From positions 1 to 64,000 of the forward strand of contig FWCC01000120.1 in the NCBI GenBank assembly GCA_900169235.1: 64,000 bases of DNA. Reading direction: 5' to 3'. The notes under the pieces are model-generated. The model made no database searches. It was not told the DNA's origin and saw only the letters and a program-made list of their open reading frames with translations. Made by a program: the position numbers and the translations under genes. Below, in pieces: positions 33,591 to 44,363 of the stretch (the stretch's first letter is position 1; every line of letters begins with the position of its first letter). This stretch comes from Zarea fungicola (lineage: Eukaryota; Ascomycota; Sordariomycetes; Hypocreales; Cordycipitaceae).

Positions 33591-35330
33591 CTACTCCCTT
33601 CCTTTGTACTGTTGCAATGCAAATCGGCGGTATCGTGACGCGGTACGTTGCCTAAAACTTCTTCCATACCGAATAAAAACACCGAATAGCATCAAAATAG
33701 CACACGCGATTAGAAGAATCGTAACGAATACCCATTTAATTCCTATCGCTGCAAACCATGGCGTGAGCGCAAAGATGAATGCCGTGCTGAGGCTATTTCG
33801 TACTACTGTAACGCCAACAATAGAGTCGCCAACAATCTGGAGTCGTATTAGCATGCTGAACTAAAGAATATAGTACTTTTGCGTTTGTCTCACCTCGGTG
33901 TAAGAGTCGGTAAGGTACGTGAGTATAATGGTATTGATTGGTGTGACGCCAACGTTGTACATGCCAAGCCCAACGGCAATGAAAGGCCATGGCAAATGGT
34001 TGTTCAAGCCGATTGAGAATAGTAGTGCGCCTGCTGGTACAAATGGTAGGAATGGAATGATGCACCAGAGTCGACACTCAGGGTCATATATACCACCCCG
34101 TCGACGAGAGATGTATACAACCCACCAGTCACTCATTGGCCCAACGATGAGGGCACCAATTGAGACACCAATCATTCTAGGCACACTCATGAGACCGATT
34201 TGATCAGAGTTGAAGCTATAAGGTGGTTGAATCAGAAAAGTTGACAGAGTTGCTGACATGACATCCCCCAACCCTACCAAGACACCGTAGACCAGAGCTG
34301 CATATCCGACAGCCGGTATGGTGACCAGTATAATGAGAGGTTGATACATGTGTCGGAAGAAGGAGTCGTTTGATGATCCTGGTGTTGTGGTGGTAATGGC
34401 AAGCCTTTCCCAGTAGCTCTTGCGTGGAATGTTGGGATCAATGCGAGCGGCGGAAACGGCAGTTTTCAAGTCTTCAACTGCGGGTGCTGAGGCAAAATCG
34501 GCACATCCCTCGCCGAATCCCGGTTTCTTATCCGTTGAGATCTTTGTCTCGCCATCTTCATTTTTGCTCGTGGCCAGGTTTGCCTGCTGAATGCTGTCGA
34601 GGGCATCAAGAGCCGGGCAATACTTGGTTTCCTCGTACCCAAAGCCGACGATGAAGATGGTAATACCGAAGATGATGACGTTCCACCACCAAATCCACCG
34701 CCAGCCCTGGCCCTTTGCGACAAATCCAGCAATCAGAATACCGAGATAGCTCGCGAGCATCCACACCCAAACATAGAGGGCGTTCATTCTACCACGCTGA
34801 TGCACGAAAAAGACATCGGCGATTGTCATCTGAACAATGACCTCGGCGAGACTCCCAACCAGGCACTGGAGAATATTGATCAGCATGAGATCCGCAACGG
34901 TCCGCATCTTGGCAGACCAGATGCTGAGACCAAATTGACAGATAGTGCTAAAGAGGTAGAGCGGTCGGCGGCCGTATTTTAGAGCAAAGGGAATAAGAAT
35001 GAGAGAGCCGACACCAAGTGCTGCCACGCTTGCGGCGTAGCTGTCATTCAGTACTTCGTAGCTGTACCCCAGCTCTTTGTGCATGGCACCCCATGTTGGC
35101 GTCTGGGCATTGATGAACTCGGCAACCATGGCAACGTAGAAACAGACAAGGCCAATGTTGACATATTTGCGCCAAAGCGGCCAGTTCAAGGGATCATTGG
35201 GGTCTGCGCTGGGGCGCGGCTGCAGAATGAGGTCTTGGCCTGGTAGTGCATTTTTATCCTCCAACCGGACGGTTCCCGGAGGCCATATGCTGTCTTCCGG
35301 GGTTGTATCATTCATTTGTGCTGGGGGCAT
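33591..35330 (-). CDS. Major facilitator transporter, DHA1 type (MFS-2)
   Basis: Twelve-helix plasma-membrane carrier homologous to MFS-1. Exons (minus) 35330-33894 and 33836-33591; 560 aa. The N-terminal family motif is DPNDPLNWPLWRKYVNIGL, motif A is LIPFALKYGRRPLYL, and the acidic signature EVIVQMTIADVFFVHQRG lies in helix 4-5. The central loop (about 245-310) is long and charged. The last exon starts with IVGDSIVGVTVVRNSL at the same place as the last intron of MFS-1 (NIVGDALTAVVFVRNAL), so the two share a common origin. The first 300 bp upstream contain a GAGCGG-N6-CCG element matching the one before DAO-2. The substrate is unknown; the pairing with DAO-2 suggests it imports the oxidase substrate or a precursor. 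Confidence 0.9.
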
Positions 35331-35626
35331 GTGGAGGTTTCGATGGCTTTACCGAACCAACACAGTCGTATTATACTATGGGAGGGCTGACGAGGAACCG
35401 TGTGCTGAATCGGCCAGAAGGAATGGAAGACAGCCGATTATAAGTAGGTTGCCTCTTTGGCATGATGGAAGCAGAACATCTCTATTAGGGTGTAACGCGC
35501 GCCAGATACATGGATCAAGGCTGAAGGAGTGTGTTAACTTCACATCTCAAGCTGCCCACAATTGGTTGTGAATGGTGTATCTTTCTTGGTTTCCTACTGA
35601 GCGAGTCAGCGATTAGCGTCAACGCT

Positions 35627-35644
35627 GAGCGGCAAACACCGCCG
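35627..35644. promoter_or_regulatory. CGG-N6-CCG element, MFS-2 promoter
   Basis: GAGCGGCAAACACCGCCG, 297 bp upstream of the MFS-2 ATG. Its first 16 bases are identical to the element in the DAO-2 promoter (30919). Confidence 0.6.
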
Positions 35645-36378
35645 CTGGGGCGTACCCCATCATTCCCCAGACGGAACCCCGGATAACAAGATATGTAATG
35701 ATGGAGTAAATCGAGAGCCTCCACGGATACATGTGTTGACCCCGCGAATTTCGATTGTAATAGCTCTGAGAGGCTCCCATGCGAGCTACTGGTACGACGG
35801 GGATAAATTGCCACGAATCATTCTGCATTATACCACTACACGCTACAAACTCCACTAGCCATGTACGTGAAGAAGTGCAGATAAACCATGGCTCTGTGGA
35901 ACGCCTTGTCTGGCGCCATGCAATGCCTGAATGGGTTTCATTTGTGGGCAACACTTTTTCAGGCTGTGTGTTAATTCAACTTCCTTGATTTCCTACAAGG
36001 TATATGCGTTTAGCGTACGGAAAGTAACTCCCTATCTTTGTCGACTTCCTTCTTTTTTACAGATGCTGGACTTTCCACACAGGCCATGTTGTTTACATCT
36101 AAAAGGGCAGTAACTATGGTAATGTGTGGCCAGTGCTGAAAAGAATACCTTCCAATTAACTTTGACACTTATATGAATGGAGTGGTAGGATCTTTAGTAA
36201 ACATAATAAAGAGTTTCTAAACGCGTAGAGTCACAAAATTCTATTTAATGTGCCACCTAATTCGACCCTCCTTTTCTGGAATTACCGTCCCAAGTATCAA
36301 TTGGTTGTTAGTGAAACAGAAATCGCTACATGTTTTGATTGGAGCGGTATATTGCGACGAGTAGTCAGTCTCGTTGTG

Positions 36379-36398
36379 GGAGCGGTATACGCCGCTCC
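36379..36398. promoter_or_regulatory. Perfect CGG-N6-CCG palindrome
   Basis: GGAGCGGTATACGCCGCTCC: 7-bp inverted arms around 6 bp. The left arm plus TATA is repeated directly at 36341-36351. It lies between the cyclodeaminase stop and the MFS-2 promoter. Confidence 0.55.
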
Positions 36399-36551
36399 GA
36401 TCGCGGACGCCTGAAGCTGATTGAAGCCGCAGTTAGTTAGTGGATTTATTGAGCGATTGTTGTAGCGGCAGTCGCTTTCCAACGCAGTTTTCGTAGTTTA
36501 CTTTAGCTGTTGTATATTGACTCGTTCTCAACTATTGAGTCTGTGTACGCT

Positions 36552-37595
36552 TCAGAAGCCATCGACAACGTCCCCGACTCCGACTTCTACCGCAATGCCA
36601 AGAATATCCTGCGCCACCACGACGTCCATGATTGCCATTCCGACACACTTAAAAATAACGTTTTCTCCAGGCTGGGACACAATATCGCCAACGCAATCTC
36701 CGAGCTCGATAAGCTGGCTTCCATCTACACGCGCATTAATAATCTCGCCTGACTCGTGGAGGCAGCCGTCGCGGGAATCAACGTAAATCTTTGAACCGCC
36801 GGATAGCAATGTATCTTTATCAATCTCCTGCATATGCGGCTTGTAAGATCCAATGAGAGAAATGAATCTAGACTTTGATCCGTAGAGGCCCAAGTCTGCA
36901 TGCGCAAAAAGTGGCATGGTTGATGGAGTGCAACAGCATATGACGTCGGCCTCGGCTATGATGCTTTTAATCGAGTTGGAACACTCAAAATCACTTAATC
37001 CTTCAAGCGATAATCTTTCAATTCTGGTGGAGGATTGGGAGCCGCTTAAATCTTCCGCCAGACTGTCACAAAGAATGTCCAGTCTCCCAGCGGTTCGGTT
37101 GACAATATGAATCCTGTCCACCTGTCCAGGGAAGAGCAGAGTTACCAGCCGAGCGTGCCATTCTGCTTGTTTCCCGGCACCGAAGATGACCATCTTGTTA
37201 ACGTTGATATTTTTACAACGCGTAAGAAGAGACATTGTCGCCAGCGCAGTTCGGAACGCAGTGATCTCCACAGCACTGAGCAGTCCTTGCAAGGCTCCAT
37301 CTGGGCTGAAGATGTTGATGACACCACGAATGTTGCCTTCCTTTGGAAGAGTGACAACCTTGACTCCTGTGATTTTTGTGGTTGAAGCAGGCATGAAAAG
37401 GGTCGTATTGCCCTCAGCTGTGGTAATACCGCTGCGCAGCGGCTGGAAGATTGGGCCTTTGCCCGAAGATGCGTCCTGAGTCGACAATATTTTCAGGGCC
37501 GCTGTTAAATTTGAAAGCATAGCCTCACATTGGGCCTTGCTCAAGCCTCGCAAAAGACTGGTAAGAGTATCATCCTTGATTAGACGCATTGGCAT
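36552..37595 (-). CDS. Ornithine cyclodeaminase / mu-crystallin family protein
   Basis: Single exon, 347 aa, of the family that includes ornithine cyclodeaminase (ornithine to proline plus ammonia), ketimine reductases and alanine dehydrogenase-like enzymes. The Rossmann motif VIFGAGKQAEWHARL (about 136-150) binds NAD(P)(H). Family landmarks are the substrate-site Lys in GVKVVTLPKEGN, the carboxylate-binding Arg in ITAFRTALATMSL (Arg 115), the loop FISLIGSYKPHMQEID and the DSRDGCLHESGEI region that carries the catalytic Asp in true cyclodeaminases. It is divergent from the Zn2Cys6 gene at 38354 (758 bp between starts), suggesting local control. Whether it deaminates ornithine or reduces a cyclic imine (a plausible product of a DAO oxidase) cannot be told from sequence. 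Confidence 0.9.
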   Translation of the reverse strand: MPMRLIKDDTLTSLLRGLSKAQCEAMLSNLTAALKILSTQDASSGKGPIFQPLRSGITTAEGNTTLFMPASTTKITGVKVVTLPKEGNIRGVINIFSPDGALQGLLSAVEITAFRTALATMSLLTRCKNINVNKMVIFGAGKQAEWHARLVTLLFPGQVDRIHIVNRTAGRLDILCDSLAEDLSGSQSSTRIERLSLEGLSDFECSNSIKSIIAEADVICCCTPSTMPLFAHADLGLYGSKSRFISLIGSYKPHMQEIDKDTLLSGGSKIYVDSRDGCLHESGEIINARVDGSQLIELGDCVGDIVSQPGENVIFKCVGMAIMDVVVAQDILGIAVEVGVGDVVDGF

Positions 37596-38353
37596 GGAGT
37601 TGCGTGGTCAGTATTCGAGGAGATTAAGAATAGTCGAAATGCCTTCGAAGGTAAACAAGCAAGGTAATTTGTAGAAGAGAGCCTTGCGGATCGCAGCAGA
37701 TGGAGTAACGAATTGAGTCAAAGATGCGATTTTTGGTTTAATTATTCTGCGAGTACCCGGATTGTAAAGTGGGAAGATGTCAGGGTACGTGGCTTGGATC
37801 TTTTATGGGAAGCCTCGCGCACCTCTTCTTCTAGGCCGTACTTCGGCCCGAGGCACGTGCACCTGTATAAGATGATACTATTTTCTTTTTATTAGGGTTG
37901 ATTTATGAGTTTATTTGATTGTTTAATTTATTCCATGCGATTGCGAATCCGTAGGTTTACATGTCTGCTTGCAGTTGGCCGTTCTAAGTCTCGTATGAGA
38001 CAAACTGTACTAGTTGAAGGCTAAACTTTCCGTTTTTTTCATAATGCGCTAGCCAACCAAAATATCTTGTGCTTTAAACATGTGTGAATACGTGACTTCG
38101 CGACTCTACAGGAGTTGGAAAGAGCAAAAAGGTAAATGGTGGCACTGACGCTAGTTTAATACAATTCGTTCCTGTCCCAGCCCAGACCTCTGTCGGCTAG
38201 AGTTGGGAAAAGCGAGATAAGTTTACTTAAATTGGATTTAGCAGCCACTTTATCACGTGCGGAATTACTAGTTGGCACTGACTAGCACAATATGAACCCA
38301 TTCACTTGATTCCACAGTTAATCAATAACAGCCCACACATTGGCGTTGCGACT
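37596..38353. promoter_or_regulatory. Divergent promoter, cyclodeaminase / Zn2Cys6 factor
   Basis: A 758 bp intergene. It contains an everted repeat, GGCCGTACTTCGGCC (37834-37848), which is CCG-N5-CGG, 239-253 bp upstream of the cyclodeaminase ATG. It is rich in A/T towards the regulator start. Confidence 0.5.
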
Positions 38354-40629
38354 ATGACATCTCTGGGTCGCACGAATATAACGGCATGTATTAGATGCCG
38401 ACAAAAGAAAAAACGATGTGACTTGCGATTACCTGTATGCTGACACCCATATGCCATATGCCGGCCGAGACATCCCTCAATATTGTATTCCACTAACAGC
38501 ATGCTGTATAGAGATGCCATTTGTGTGAGACTGCCGGGGTCGAGTGCGTGGTATATGATGCCCTGGGCAGAAAGGAAATACCCAGAAGGTAAGGTGGCAG
38601 ACAATAAAACAAATAAATCCGCTGATAAAAGGAATCTAGCTATGTTTATGAGCTCGAGCAGCGGGTTGCCTTTTTGGAGGGAAAACTAAGACGGTGTACT
38701 TGCGATGGCGAAGCTGAAACAACGGCAATCAGACTGCCAGAAACGGCCACAGAATCGCCATTAAACGCGGGTCAAGTATCAGAGGCATCACCACAAGTAG
38801 TCGCGTTGACAGACAACACCACACCTGATGCGCAAAATGAGTCAACAGCCTTTGCCAGCTTCGCACGCTGGGAAAGAGGCTCACCACAGCGCAATGCAAG
38901 GCCAGAACCCTTGTTCGCTTCCGTCTTTCCGGCAACACTGCTTGGCTCCGGGGTATACCTTCACCCAACCCGGTATTCTAAGCAAGACACTGCGGAGGAC
39001 TCAGTTTCAGCCAATATTGTGGGCAGCCTAGATAGCAGCCCAGTCTCACTGCCACCGATATCCGCTGCACGAAAGCTTGTCAAAGCCTACTTTCAATGTG
39101 CAGGTTTGGGAATGCCGTTATTGCATGAACCCACATTCGAGAGAAAATTGGACCGACTGTACAGCTTACCAAGGACGATAAATTTGGAAGAAACGCATTC
39201 CAGTACCGAATGCAGAATTGACGTATTTTTTGTTCTTGAAGTATTCGCGGTGGGAATTCTTTGCCTCCAAAAACAAAATCCATCCGGGATCCCAACATGG
39301 CTAGCCGACCGATATCACACAGCGGCGATCAATGCAGTAAATGCGGCAGGCTTGCCTGGAGACGTGGATGGAGTTCAAGTACTCCTACTCATGGGCCTGT
39401 ATGCTTATCATCATCCCATCAACTGGGCTGCGTGGAAAATTATTGGAGTCGCAGTACGCCTCGCGGTTGAACTTGGTTTGCATGCTGACCCTTCCTCTAC
39501 CGAAATTGATTTTCTCACTCTGGACACGATGAGAAGAACGTTTTGGGTTGCCTATTCCATGGACAGAAGTATTTCAGTATCACTCAACACACCTCCATGC
39601 CTCTCTGATGGGGCGATAACGGCCAAGGTGCGTGGCAGAGAGTGGCTTTGACGGGCGAATGCTCACCTTTCCTAGTTTCCTAGCGAAGTGAATGATGAAT
39701 TCATCACAGCAGATGGCATCCCATCAACTGATGCAACCATTGCAGGATCCAAATCTGTCAGCATTGTATTGTTCAAGTATCGTCTGATCCAGTCAGAGAT
39801 GCAGAGGGTTTTATCTGAAACCCCTTCATCACCTTACCTGCCTGTAAATATGGAAGAATGGCAGCGACAGATGCGAGAGCGAATTGAAGAATGGTACAAT
39901 GGTCGGCCTCAATCCGAAGCTCTGTCTGATTGCGAGAGAGGAGTGGTTGATACCTTTGAAGTCACCTATCATGCTGCCTTGTTTTACCTATACCGACCAT
40001 CACGAAACATTCCGTCTCCCACTGGGTCACAACTATTGGCAATGTCCCATGCCGCATCTCGCATGATTTCGCTCTATCGACGCTTTTTTTGTGATCGCCA
40101 ACTCACAATCTATTGGCAAGCAGCTGAAAATCTGTCTTCTGCGGGTACCTGTCTCATGTTTGCTTACGCTAATTCGCATGAGGTACGACAATCTCTCACC
40201 TTCCGATCCTTTGAGGCTCTGGTCAGAACCTGTTCATCGGTCCTATGGGGAATGGTGGAGCGCTTTCCTTCTTTCCAAGGAAAACGAGATGAGTTTGACA
40301 AAGTTGCGTACAAGGTGCTAGAGGACCTTTCTACCGTTGCGAGAACTAGTCCTACGAATTCAAGGCCGGACCATGCTGAAGCGACTTTCGAGCCATACTC
40401 GAATCAAGCAAACCCGCTACCACTGGCCCCTACCCAGTTCTTCCCCGCTGTAGAGGAATCCACTCTATTCCAACATCCTCTAGGGACACGACTGGAAAAC
40501 GAGGGCCGAACGAGCTATCATGAGCTTACTCCTCCGTCGACATTCGAAACATTTGACGACATGTGGTTCAACTGGGAAGACTCTTTAGGGCAGGATGCGA
40601 CCTTTTCAGCAATATCTATCCTACAATAG
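38354..40629 (+). CDS. Zn(II)2Cys6 transcription factor with fungal regulator middle domain
   Basis: Nuclear regulator, 699 aa after splicing: exons 38354-38434, 38512-38588, 38640-39627, 39676-40629. The zinc cluster is split by the first intron: CIRCRQKKKRCDLRLP then RCHLCETAGVEC gives C-x2-C-x6-C-x6-C-x2-C-x6-C (cysteines 12, 15, 22, 29, 32, 39). The second intron falls in the linker, and the third exon opens with the coiled-coil dimerisation helix YVYELEQRVAFLEGKLRRC. The fungal_trans domain spans about 170-470 (AYFQCAGLGMPLLHEPTF, RLAVELGLHADPS, MRRTFWVAYSMDRSIS, with an intron after DGAITAK). A coiled coil after the zinc cluster suggests dimeric binding to CGG pairs, so the CGG-N6-CCG elements nearby are candidate targets (inference). 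Confidence 0.92.
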
Positions 40630-41446
40630 ATTGGGGCCATATCGTCTGTCACACGACACCACACTTTACTCTCTCGGTTATTTTAAATGCTTTTAGTGCA
40701 TATCAACTGAGATGCATACAAATTACTGCAAAATGGCGCACAGATTAGCGGCAGTTAAACATTATTGGCCCTGCAAATAGCGCTGCCGTTGCCATGCAGC
40801 GGCGGCGCCCTCTGGTCTCCCTTGCAAGTGGCTCAAAGTATGAGAGATACCCGTCATCAGACAATAAAATGCATCAATCAGCAGCCCTTATTATGGATAT
40901 ACGGCTGTTGCTGTAAATTAATCAAAGCAAAACACCACAAAGCTCTTCAAGAACCAGAGAGAAAGGCAAAACTCTTATAGAGTAGCAACGACCGCTTTTC
41001 CCCTTGCCGACCTGTACTGGTCGCTGACTAGGTGCAGTGCAATGAAGATAGACGAAACATCGAAACAATAGCATTGGCACCATATATATACACCGCTACT
41101 TGCTGATATTACTCTTTGGCCTTGACACGAGGCACTGAAGGGCAAACTGCACTTTGTTATTTGTACAGTAGTGCAGGAATCACTAGGTGGTCAAACTTTC
41201 CTATGACATCACATTTGTTGGGGAGGGTGACTGGCTATATTAATTTAATGATTGAACGGCTAGCTAGTCCTCATCCACTCCCTCTTATACCAAATTTTAT
41301 GAAGGAAGAACACGCCTGTCAGAGTGACATTCCACTGCTCATTTGAGCAGAGGAGGCGCTGGAAGCAACAAAATCCAAAGCATCGCTCCTTGAACATGGG
41401 CACCTGCGCAGTCAGATAATTGAATTCATGGCTGCTTCCTCAAACT
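40630..41446. other. Convergent intergenic region, no gene seen
   Basis: An 817 bp gap between the convergent Zn2Cys6 and permease genes. No domain-bearing frame or RNA gene was recognised. Confidence 0.45.
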
Positions 41447-43641
41447 TCATATTTTCTCACCGCCAATAACTTCTTCTGCGTCCTGCTTGTGATCTACGCC
41501 GTCCAGCACATCGAACACTTGTCCAGAAACAAATGGGGCGTCTACGCTCAAACCACCAACAGGAAAGAAGTAGTTGATGGCGATGAATAAGACAAACGAA
41601 ATTGAGAGACCAAGGACGAAAATGATGTTGTAAACATGCTTCCAAACATCATATTTTGGGTTCGTGTAGCCATTCGCTGTCGCAGCAAGGCCAGCTGCAG
41701 ATTGTCAGTAACATGTACAGGTGCTGTCCGTAAGCAACGGCTAAACTTACGCAGACCAGGCCAAATACTCATGAATAATACAAGAAACGGTCGCCAGTTG
41801 AATCCGTAGCTGTACCAATAGGTAGAAGATGTATCTCCAATGTATAGATCGTTCAGGTGCAGTCTCCGTCTTTTAATAATATGGTAGTCTGCCAGGAGTA
41901 TACCGCTGCACAAGGTTAGTTGATGATCACTTTCTCCGAGTATTGCAGGTCTTACGTCAAGGGAGCTAAAACGACACCAAACCCGCTCAGAACCGTTAGA
42001 AACTTAGTTGCGGTCGAGAGGAGCTGCCAGGGCCTATAAAGATCAGTCAGATACAACCTCTGCATGTCGATCGCATTTGAACTTACTGCGTCGCAATACC
42101 AAGAATCATTAGGATATAAGAACCACGCCTGATGTTTATATATCTGGGCCATAGGCCTGATAGATCCATGCCGACTGACATTGAGTTTAGAACAATGGAT
42201 ATCTTTAAGACATAAGAGTTAATATGAATCTAGCCATGTATATCAGGGCTTTTGAATACTGACCGAGAGTTGCGAGGCCACCAACCCAATGCCTGCGAAG
42301 AAGACGCCGGCTCTGACCGCAGAGCTGGAGTGATAGTGTTCTTGGGCTGCTGCCAGCAGGAATATGGGGTTCCAGATGATCTCACCACCGAGAATTTTGT
42401 TTGAAGCGCTGGTGGCTACTATGCCAATGATGGCAGTGACTCCAATTGTTAGAGGAGTGTCAATTAGCTGTGAAATAGTGGGCGAGTGCTTAGCCTTGGC
42501 ATAGCGAGTCCAGTCAGACTGCCCAACTATGCCTCCACCCCAAGCACCTAGGACGGATGTGATTCCAAACATGAAGGCCCAACCCATGTTTGGTGCTTTG
42601 TTTGTCTCGTGAAACAGCGGACCCGCACCATGGGCTGTCGATACACTCCTAAGAAGGCACAAGTTAGCAGGGCAATGCAATATTTGAAAGCCATTTACGC
42701 CTACCAGATCAGTATCCCAAAGCAAGATGCACAGAAGAGAAAAAAGCACACGACAAATGGAACTTGTAGCCTTTCCGGTCTGATCAATAGGGCCGGTATG
42801 AAGGCACACATCCAGATGACGAATCCGATAAAGTCCTTTGTCTCAAGATGAGAACTGGCGCTGAAGGTGTTTGGTAAATGAGCGAGACCTGTCAAGATTA
42901 GTGGGAAGCCCAAAGCATAACGTCGCATGGCCTCTCACCAGGGATTAGAGCGCCAAGGGCAACACGGGTTGCCTGACCTCCCCAGTAGGCCTGGATACCG
43001 AACCACATGGTGCCAACAAAGGTACGTAGGATTACAGGAACTAGTCGTGTTAGTTTTGTACAATAGGAATTTGCAGAAGCACCCACAGTATGAACCTCGA
43101 AGGCCCCATGTAAATCTGCTAGAAACAGTAAACCCAACATGATGCTGCGCACCGGGCCAACCGGCTACAATCGCAAGACAGCCGGCCAGGAATCCACCGA
43201 GAATCTATAATAATAGAATTAACCAAATTTTCTGCCTAGAGGTGAACAAGAAAAAAAACGAAAAGGGAGGACGGATAGATGCAGCACGTACCACGACGCC
43301 GATAGCCTGAGCCGGACTGAGGCCAAAGGCAAGCAGTGTGCTACCAATGGACCAAGACGAGATATTAGAACCAGACACAGTCCAGAAACCTACACATTGT
43401 AAGTGCTAGAATAGTGTTTGTGGCTCGTAAATGGCATACCCAAGTAAGACCACGCATGGTATGTACGGCGATCCGGGGGAATCGGAATCAAGTCGCGATT
43501 GCACCACCGCGTGTTTTTGTAGTCGGCATCTTCATCTGTCGGGCTGCGGAAATATCCAGGTCAGTAGAGAATCATGCATCATACGATTTAAGAAACGTAC
43601 CACTCGAGCCTTTTTTTGAGTTTTGCCCAGCGAGCGTTCAT
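41447..43641 (-). CDS. NCS1 family nucleobase/allantoin/hydantoin-type permease (Fur-like)
   Basis: Plasma-membrane cation symporter of the nucleobase:cation symporter-1 family; relatives carry uracil, uridine, allantoin, thiamine or (bacterial Mhp1) hydantoins. Eleven exons (minus): 43641-43601, 43543-43440, 43389-43292, 43204-43087, 43040-42939, 42888-42705, 42648-42264, 42202-42087, 42033-41956, 41905-41751, 41694-41447; 542 aa, all phases consistent. The N-terminal family signature is NRDLIPIPPDRRTYHAW. Helix 1 is FWTVSGSNISSWSIG, the loop after helix 2 is GWPGAQHHVGF, then FTWGLRGSYFPV, GIQAYWGGQ, GQSDWTRYAKA and LSGLWPRYINIRRGSYI. It matches the Fur-type branch by layout. The substrate is not determined by sequence. 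Its divergent partner is a Zn2Cys6 gene, and the hydantoinase fusion lies just beyond. Confidence 0.92.
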
Positions 43642-44363
43642 GATGTAATTGTGTTTCGGGAAAGGGCCAGATGGAGGCAGCTGATGGACTCTTTTAAGTG
43701 AAAGTTCATATATGAGTTTTGAAAGTAGTCTTAGACTCTCAGTGGTGACCAAGGGGACGACGCAATGTTCTTAAATAGCATTGCGTCCGAGTGATATCAG
43801 TACCCTTTCAAGCCACCCTCTAGCAAGAAGGCGATGTATTTCAAATGAGAGCCGACGATAACAGCAGTGGCTTCACTGCTCAAAGAGAACTCCACAAACG
43901 CCAATGCGGTAGTTGGTCTGGGGTACGGCACGGAGTTAAATGGACACCCCCGCACTTTGCGATCTGGAGATGTTGTCGGGGAACTCGTAAAGTCCCAGAC
44001 TGAGACAGTATGTAGATCACAAGTGTCGTACAAGAGTTAGCTCGCTAATCGGCTAGTTACCAAGCCTAGATTAGTGTGCCTGCGCCCGGCAAACGAAGAG
44101 CAAATGAATCGGGGAACCTAAGAGCGTAAAATTGTGGCGTGCGTTGAATGTGGCCGAAATGACTCGTTCACGGTAAGCAGTGTCGGCGAACCTTGCTCGT
44201 TCCCCGCATCCGGCATGCCATCGGACTCCTTTTGTAAACCACGTTCCCCGACATGTTGACTTTCTTCTCCCCTGCTGGACATTGTGGACCTGTTATCGGG
44301 CTCTGAACGGGCAACGAACCTGCGGCAGAGTAACGCGTCTCTGCATCGCGCATTGCATACGAC
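43642..44363. promoter_or_regulatory. Divergent promoter, NCS1 permease / Zn2Cys6 factor
   Basis: A 722 bp intergene separating the permease and regulator starts. It contains a perfect 9-bp inverted repeat at 43759-43787, listed separately. Confidence 0.55.
43759..43787. promoter_or_regulatory. Perfect 9-bp inverted repeat in the permease promoter
   Basis: GACGCAATG (43759-43767), an 11-bp spacer, then CATTGCGTC (43779-43787). It lies 118-146 bp upstream of the permease ATG and about 580 bp upstream of the regulator ATG. It is a candidate operator; a stem in the permease 5' leader is an alternative. Confidence 0.55.

Larger units (their letters stand above)
35331..36551. promoter_or_regulatory. 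MFS-2 promoter / 3' region of the cyclodeaminase gene
   Basis: A 1.2 kb intergene upstream of MFS-2 and downstream of the cyclodeaminase-like gene. It holds two CGG-N6-CCG palindromes (35627-35644 and 36379-36398) and a half-site repeat, GGAGCGGTATA, at 36341. Small frames here have no domain content. Confidence 0.55.
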
